Below, in pieces: positions 34,929 through 38,552 of a stretch of 38,552 nt of DNA. The first letter of the stretch is position 1. Every line of letters begins with the position of its first letter. Origin of the DNA: Gemmataceae bacterium. GTDB taxonomy: Bacteria; Planctomycetota; Planctomycetia; Gemmatales; Gemmataceae. Position numbers and translations under genes: made by a program. The notes below the pieces were generated by a model that searched no databases, was not told the origin of the DNA, and saw only the letters and a program-made list of their open reading frames with translations. The stretch is from NCBI GenBank assembly GCA_009697105.1, contig SIAQ01000044.1:1-38552 (forward strand), written 5' to 3'.

Positions 34929-35582
34929 ATGCGCAAGGACGCGCGACAGGGACTCTTTTTGCTCGCATTGGCGCTGGTTTGGCTGAGCGTGATCCCGGGC
35001 CGATGCGGTGCGTCGTGAACGCCCGCAGGTTGCGCACCGCCGGTCGGCGGTTTTCCGATGATGCCTATGTACAATCAAGCGATGCCTGGAATGCCGTATC
35101 GTCAGGCGGCGCCGACGTATTCGCAATCGCCGAAATTTCCGCAAATGGCACCGTGGCAGACGCCGTCAGCGCCGAAGATGCCCTCCCCGGCAAATCTCGT
35201 GGCGGGAAATTACAGTGCACCGCTACCGCCGCCAACGCTGAGTCGTGGCGTGTCGGGCACGGGTTTGCCGAAGTTCGAGATGCCAAGTCCGCATGCACTC
35301 GGAATCGCAACGAATCTGCGTCAACCGACGCTGCCGGCGACGGTAGTGCCGCCGCAACAACCACAGGTCGATTGGAATCAAATCCAGATTCGGATCGAAC
35401 GGCTCGGCGTGCGCCGCTACGAGAAAGGCCGCACACCGACAGGCGAAATTCGTGTGCTACTCGAACTGCCGACGACTGACCCGATGCGCAATCATCCGGT
35501 GCACGCCCAAGGCGAAACCGAAGCTGTTGCCGTCACACGAGCGCTGCAGCAAGCCGAAGCATTGATGACGCGAACGGAGTAA
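34929..35582 (+). pseudogene. Secreted proline-rich protein, interrupted by in-frame TGA
   Basis: ATG 34929, nine bases after GGAAGG, opens a signal peptide (MRKDARQGLFLLALALVWLS, then VIPGRCGAS). The next codon is TGA (35016-35018). The same frame then continues with PAGCAPPVGGFP and a long Pro/Met/Gln-rich stretch to a stop at 35580-35582. The C-terminal 70 residues (VDWNQIQIRIERLGVRRYEK, then EIRVLLELPT and AVAVTRALQQAEALM) look folded. One C-to-T change (CGA to TGA) would explain the break. If translation restarted at ATG 35058, a 174-residue protein without export signal would result, but no ribosome site is seen there. Function unknown. Confidence 0.65.
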
Positions 35583-35610
35583 TTTGAAATAATCGGCCGT
35601 CACGCCAGAG

Positions 35611-35645
35611 AGCGTAAGCAAGAAACTCTTGCTTACGCTTTTTTT
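35611..35645 (+). terminator. Rho-independent terminator
   Basis: AGCGTAAGCAAGA pairs exactly with TCTTGCTTACGCT across a short loop and is followed by seven T. It starts 28 bp after the stop at 35582. Confidence 0.93.
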
Positions 35646-35743
35646 GTTTGCAGTCGTCAGCCATTATCCTCGTCGCCAAGTTTGACAATCGCCAGCGAAG
35701 GGGTGTTTGGTCGCTCAGGCTCGGACGAAGTGCCAATTCAGGT

Positions 35744-35854
35744 TTTGTCGCATTGGTGGCACAGACATTCTTGTCTGTGTAAACCGCAAACACAGACAAG
35801 AATGTCTGTGCCACCATTCAATGGATCTGACAAATCTAGCCGTTCAAAGTATAG
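35744..35854. repeat. 111-bp sequence present inverted at 38026-38252 (copy A, empty site)
   Basis: It contains a 61-bp palindrome at 35755-35815 (arms GGTGGCACAGACATTCTTGT and complement, flanked by ATT on both sides) plus unique flanks TTTGTCGC and AAATCTAGCCGTTCAAAGTA. The same unit, in reverse, lies at 38026-38252. Confidence 0.9.
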
Positions 35855-35920
35855 CTATCAGGTTTTGGGAATAATTCGCACAGTGGGAAATGTCGCATTT
35901 CCGAACTGACTGAACCTCTA

Positions 35921-35999
35921 CCGAGCCGCGACCGTAAGAGAGCGGCCGACTGTATGCCATGCGCACTTTGTCGGCCGCTCCCTGAGGGGCGCGGCTCGG
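35921..35999. repeat. CCGAGCCGCG-type inverted repeat
   Basis: The arms CCGAGCCGCGACCGTAAGAG and CTCCCTGAGGGGCGCGGCTCGG, with GGCCGAC/GTCGGCC inside, form an imperfect palindrome. It lies just after the 3' end of the TPR-like gene. Confidence 0.75.
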
Positions 36000-36044
36000 A
36001 AAAGCGACCAATTCAGCCGTCGACGGGGTAGTATGCAAAAACCG

Positions 36045-37682
36045 CTAACGCCGAATCGCTGCCAGGGCGGCGGCGAAGCGTGCGGATTCGGGATCATCGC
36101 CGACGAGGCGTTGCAAGCGAATTCGCGCGAAGGCGGCTTCGCCTGTCAGGGCTTCGTGGATCGCCGTCAGGTATTCATGTTCGAGCATCAGGTTCACCGC
36201 ATCGTCCGGCCGGCATTGGCTTTTCGCTTGAGCCAGGAGTGCTCCAGCGGATCCTAACGAAACAGCATCGTCTGCATTGCGCATCACCAAGGCGACACTG
36301 GCGAGCAAAAGCAAGGCATCATCCTTGTGCTCCTTAAGGGCCGACACGCTAACCTGAGCGGCGAGGTCATCACGCTTGTTCCCCGCCAGTGCCCTAGCGA
36401 GCATATATTGATTGCGGGCCGTCGGAATCGCCACGACCATCGCCTGGGCAACTTGTAGTAGGTCGGCATGGCGTTCCTGCAACGACAGTGTTTGCTGCAA
36501 TGCGTCATATCCAAGCTGATTCTTCGGATCGAGTTGCAACATCTTGCGGGCATATCGCTCCGTCGTGGCATGGTCCTGCATCGAGCTACACACCGCTGCC
36601 AACATCGAGTAGCCGAACAACGCTGTCTCGCCGGCCGCGCCGTCGGCGATCTTCGCCATTCGACCCAGTGCTTCGTTAATGGCGGCCGAATCCTCGGTCT
36701 TCGCGGGGCGAAAAACACGCGCGGGTTTCGCCTTCGCATCCGTCGAGACCAACGTGATTTTGCTTTCGTCGGTCGTATGAACATGCCAGCCGAGCATGAT
36801 ATATTGCTGGGCAACCTGCGATTGCCAAAGCAGGTGATCGGGATTGAGGCGAGCGGTTTCGCGAAGCTCATCGAGCAGGACGCGTTCGATCTGGCCAAGC
36901 GGGTAGGTTGCTTTCTCACCACGGAACGTGCAAATCGCGTTGCGCATGATGACATCGGTCACGCGAAAACGATAACGCAGTTCCTGACGCTTCGGATCGT
37001 TCGGCGCAAACTGTTTGGCCTTGTCGTGAAGCTGATGTATTTCATTGAGCGCCTTCTCGGCGGCATCCACATGCTGCGCACGGAGTCGTTGGCGCACGAG
37101 CAGACCGAGAACTTCTTGCGTGCGATTGTGTTTGGAGAGGTGGCTGTCGTCGCCGCCGCACAGAATGGCCGGAATTCGCTGGAGCTTGACGTACGCGGCA
37201 AAGGTCAACGTGCGCCAGTCCTCCGGGGCGAGCGAGACGGCGTGACGGGCGAGTTTGTCGCAATCGTTCCAGGGGTTCGCAACGAGAATTTCAAAGGCAT
37301 TGCCATAAGACGCGATAAGCCAGGCGTTCTTGATGTCCGTGGTTTGGATCATTGGCCTCAGCACCGCTTCGGCTTTCTGCGCGGCTTCCTTGGCTTTCGC
37401 TTCATCGCGCAGGCATTCGGCATAGTATCCATGTATGCGGAGATAAATTTCGCCGTCATCAGGCTTGCCCGTGAGCTGCTTCTCTAGCTCGGAAATTTTT
37501 TGCTTGGCGTCGAATTTCACGCCATTACCGTCACGTTCACTGGATCGGAACATGACGCTGATTTGTGAGTTGACTTTCGGCAATTCGATCGATTGGCGAA
37601 GCTTGGCACGATCCACAGTCTGAGCCGAAACCGTCGGGGCAGCCAGGGCGAAACAGCAAAGCGTGCGAATCCACAATTGCAT
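36045..37682 (-). CDS. Secreted TPR-like repeat protein
   Basis: From ATG 37682 (GGGAGG seven bases upstream) the product has 545 residues; the frame stays open upstream but without a signal peptide. Residues 1-21 are a signal peptide (MQLWIRTLCCFALAAPTVSA). The rest is alpha-helical, with helix pairs of tetratricopeptide type, e.g. AAQKAEAVLRPMI, ATTERYARKMLQLDPKNQLGYDALQ, and ARNQYMLARALAGNKRDDLAAQV. It has no enzyme motif. Such exported repeat proteins usually bind other proteins; partners cannot be told. The gene is alone and is enclosed by inverted copies of a ~110-bp repeat. Confidence 0.8.
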   Translation of the reverse strand: MQLWIRTLCCFALAAPTVSAQTVDRAKLRQSIELPKVNSQISVMFRSSERDGNGVKFDAKQKISELEKQLTGKPDDGEIYLRIHGYYAECLRDEAKAKEAAQKAEAVLRPMIQTTDIKNAWLIASYGNAFEILVANPWNDCDKLARHAVSLAPEDWRTLTFAAYVKLQRIPAILCGGDDSHLSKHNRTQEVLGLLVRQRLRAQHVDAAEKALNEIHQLHDKAKQFAPNDPKRQELRYRFRVTDVIMRNAICTFRGEKATYPLGQIERVLLDELRETARLNPDHLLWQSQVAQQYIMLGWHVHTTDESKITLVSTDAKAKPARVFRPAKTEDSAAINEALGRMAKIADGAAGETALFGYSMLAAVCSSMQDHATTERYARKMLQLDPKNQLGYDALQQTLSLQERHADLLQVAQAMVVAIPTARNQYMLARALAGNKRDDLAAQVSVSALKEHKDDALLLLASVALVMRNADDAVSLGSAGALLAQAKSQCRPDDAVNLMLEHEYLTAIHEALTGEAAFARIRLQRLVGDDPESARFAAALAAIRR

Positions 37683-37802
37683 GGAAAATCCTCCCAGTCT
37701 AAAATTCATCTGCGAGCGTGATACGATGTCGGCACCTTTATTGCAATGGCGGCCGGCGGGTAAAGTCTCGAACGCTTTGCGAGGAAAGGAATGATACAAG
37801 CT

Positions 37803-37872
37803 GTTTAGCGACGCCTCGTAGAGGCGCCGGAGCAATCGGGCGTCTATTTGCTTCTATACAAGCGTCGCTAAA
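37803..37872. repeat. Imperfect inverted repeat (TTTAGCGACGC ends)
   Basis: TTTAGCGACGC (37803-37813) pairs with GCGTCGCTAAA (37862-37872). It directly precedes the TGACGCG-family copy 3. Part of a 746-bp stretch without a supported gene, 37683-38428, filled almost entirely by repeats. Confidence 0.65.
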
Positions 37873-37883
37873 TATCGCATTGT

Positions 37884-37986
37884 TGACGCGACCGACAAAA
37901 GTCGCTTTACGAGCCGGAAGCGTAAGCGACGGACTGGAGAAATCCGTAGCTTACGCTTCCGGCTCGTACTTTTGTCGGCGGCGTCA
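37884..37986. mobile_element. TGACGCG-family MITE-like element, copy 3, with 4-bp target duplication
   Basis: The ends TGACGCGACCGACAAAAGT and ACTTTTGTCGGCGGCGTCA are inverted repeats. The core arms are GAGCCGGAAGCGTAAGC and GCTTACGCTTCCGGCTC. It is 103 bp long and flanked by TTGT on both sides (37880-37883 and 37987-37990), the mark of transposition. It has no coding capacity. Confidence 0.9.
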
Positions 37987-38025
37987 TTGTTGGCCACGCG
38001 GAGAATTGGGGGACATCGTGACCGA

Positions 38026-38252
38026 CTATACTTTGAACGGCTAGATTTGACCGGTCCATTGAATGGTGGCACAGACATTCTTGTCTGTGTTTGCGGTTTA
38101 CACAGACAATAATGACGCGCCTCTCAAAAGTCGAATTTCCGTCGGAGGCTGAAGCGTAAGCGAGGCATTCAGGCCGCCTCGCTTACGCTTCAGCCCCGGA
38201 AATCGGCTTTTGACGGGCGCATCAAGAATGTCTGTGCCACCAATGCGACAAA
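38026..38252. repeat. Inverted copy B of the 111-bp sequence, interrupted by a MITE
   Basis: It is the reverse of 35744-35854. The palindrome arm ACAGACATTCTTGTCTGTGT is present at 38070-38089, but its partner arm is split at 38109 by the element at 38113-38224; GAATGTCTGTGCCACC resumes at 38226. Confidence 0.9.
38113..38224. mobile_element. TGACGCG-family MITE-like element, copy 4, nested insertion
   Basis: The ends are TGACGCGCCTCTCAAAAGT and CTTTTGACGGGCGCATCA, with core arms as in the other copies. It is flanked by ATAA (38109-38112) and AGAA (38225-38228). The uninterrupted site at 35754-35815 has a single AGAA there, so the flanks are a 4-bp target duplication with one later substitution. 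Confidence 0.92.
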
Positions 38253-38295
38253 TCCAAATGTATGATGTATAACCCACTGAGACCGGAGATACACC

Positions 38296-38361
38296 ATGAC
38301 GATCCGGATTCAGAAAAAATTGCTGCCTACTGACTTCAGAAGCTATACTTCGAGCGGATGA
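38296..38361 (+). CDS. Short open frame with ribosome site, possible gene stub
   Basis: ATG 38296 follows GGAG at a normal distance and reads MTIRIQKKLLPTDFRSYTSS plus one Gly before TGA. At 21 codons it may be the 5' stub of a gene broken by the repeats or by the nearby insertion sequence. It could also be chance. Confidence 0.2.
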   Translation: MTIRIQKKLLPTDFRSYTSSG

Positions 38362-38382
38362 AATTGTCCGGTCAAAGCCTGA

Positions 38383-38420
38383 GCGCCAGCGAAGGGCCAT
38401 GTCGTGCCCTTCGCTGGCGC
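38383..38420. repeat. GCGCCAGCGAAGGGC palindrome beside the IS4-type gene
   Basis: GCGCCAGCGAAGGGC and GCCCTTCGCTGGCGC are perfect complements around an eight-base loop. It starts 9 bp past the transposase stop, so it could be the terminator or part of the element end; no T-tract is present. Confidence 0.75.
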
Positions 38421-38428
38421 CTTAAGTT

Positions 38429-38552
38429 TTACCACAACTTTTTTTTCGTTTTGCGTTGGGCGGCGCGATAACCGTCGACCATGGCCTGAAGCTTCTGCCA
38501 GCCACGCCAGAGCGTGATCCAGCCGGGGAAACCATCGCACTTGCGATTTTGA
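38429..38552 (-). CDS. IS4-type transposase, C-terminal end (partial)
   Basis: On the minus strand from the window edge, the frame reads QNRKCDGFPGWITLWRGWQK, then LQAMVDGYRAAQRKTKKKLW, and TAA at 38429-38431. The pattern NRK.DG.PGW.TLWRGW..LQ is the usual C-terminus of IS4-family transposases common in planctomycetes. Only the last 40 residues are in the window; the catalytic DDE residues would lie outside. The terminal inverted repeat of the element could not be identified. Confidence 0.75.
   Translation of the reverse strand, partial: QNRKCDGFPGWITLWRGWQKLQAMVDGYRAAQRKTKKKLW

Noticed and set aside
35058..35582. Independent 174-residue gene starting at ATG 35058
   Set aside because: No ribosome site there, and a signal peptide with a good site lies upstream in the same frame, so the interrupted longer gene explains it better.
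37683..38428. CRISPR array in the repeat-dense end region
   Set aside because: Repeats are palindromic, of different families and irregularly spaced, without uniform spacers.

Overview
The window looks like chromosomal DNA of a planctomycete, probably of the Gemmataceae/Pirellulales type. The evidence is two genes encoding planctomycete cytochrome C + DUF1549 + DUF1553 proteins, one followed by a Tat-exported DUF1501 protein, together with an FHA/kinase-like protein, a DUF4058 protein, GtrA, DUF433 and Uma2-type sequences, a moderately high GC content, and many small palindromic repeats between genes. No rRNA, tRNA or CRISPR array was found. All family assignments come from reading the sequence; no database search was possible.

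Layout. 1-4363 (minus): a large repeat-containing surface-type protein cut by the window edge, a small membrane-anchored protein, and an FHA protein with a degenerate kinase domain. 4364-4964: decayed Ig-like gene remnant and a palindromic mobile repeat. 4965-9981: secreted alpha/beta hydrolase, SAM methyltransferase, a RelE/ParE-type toxin-antitoxin pair, and aconitase (acnA) carrying an in-frame palindromic repeat. 10405-14379 (plus): CPBP protease-like and DUF4058 genes, both frame-broken, then the first cytochrome/DUF1549/DUF1553 gene. 14396-19073 (minus): DUF1444-like protein, MgtE magnesium channel with an unusual insert, panC, and a CYTH protein; the 3' ends of the last two are made of repeat sequence. 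19205-25237 (plus): Rieske protein with a cytochrome c, a membrane protein ended by a clear terminator, and the second cytochrome/DUF1549/DUF1553 gene with its DUF1501 partner. 25241-28116: accessory-looking stretch with a Uma2 remnant, a DUF433 protein, an AT-richer orphan gene and a secreted BPSL0067-like cysteine amidase candidate. 28223-34548 (minus): UDP-galactopyranose-mutase-like flavoprotein, polytopic GT-C-like protein, GtrA, then recQ. 34929-38552: a secreted proline-rich protein interrupted by TGA, a TPR-like secreted protein flanked by inverted copies of a ~110-bp sequence, a dense repeat field, and the 3' end of an IS4-type transposase.

The most interesting signal is the small-palindrome ecosystem. 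One ~103-112 bp family (TGACGCG... ends) occurs four times; one copy has a perfect 4-bp target duplication (TTGT) and another has jumped into a different 61-bp palindrome, so that an empty site and a filled site can be compared within this window. Other palindrome families have been domesticated into genes: an in-frame 27-residue segment of aconitase, the stop codon of panC, and the last eight residues plus stop of the CYTH protein.

Caution: five genes are broken by one-base changes (near 840, 10941, 11488-11494, 27187, and a TGA at 35016). Four of these are indels in short homopolymers, so sequencing or assembly error must be excluded before biology is inferred.
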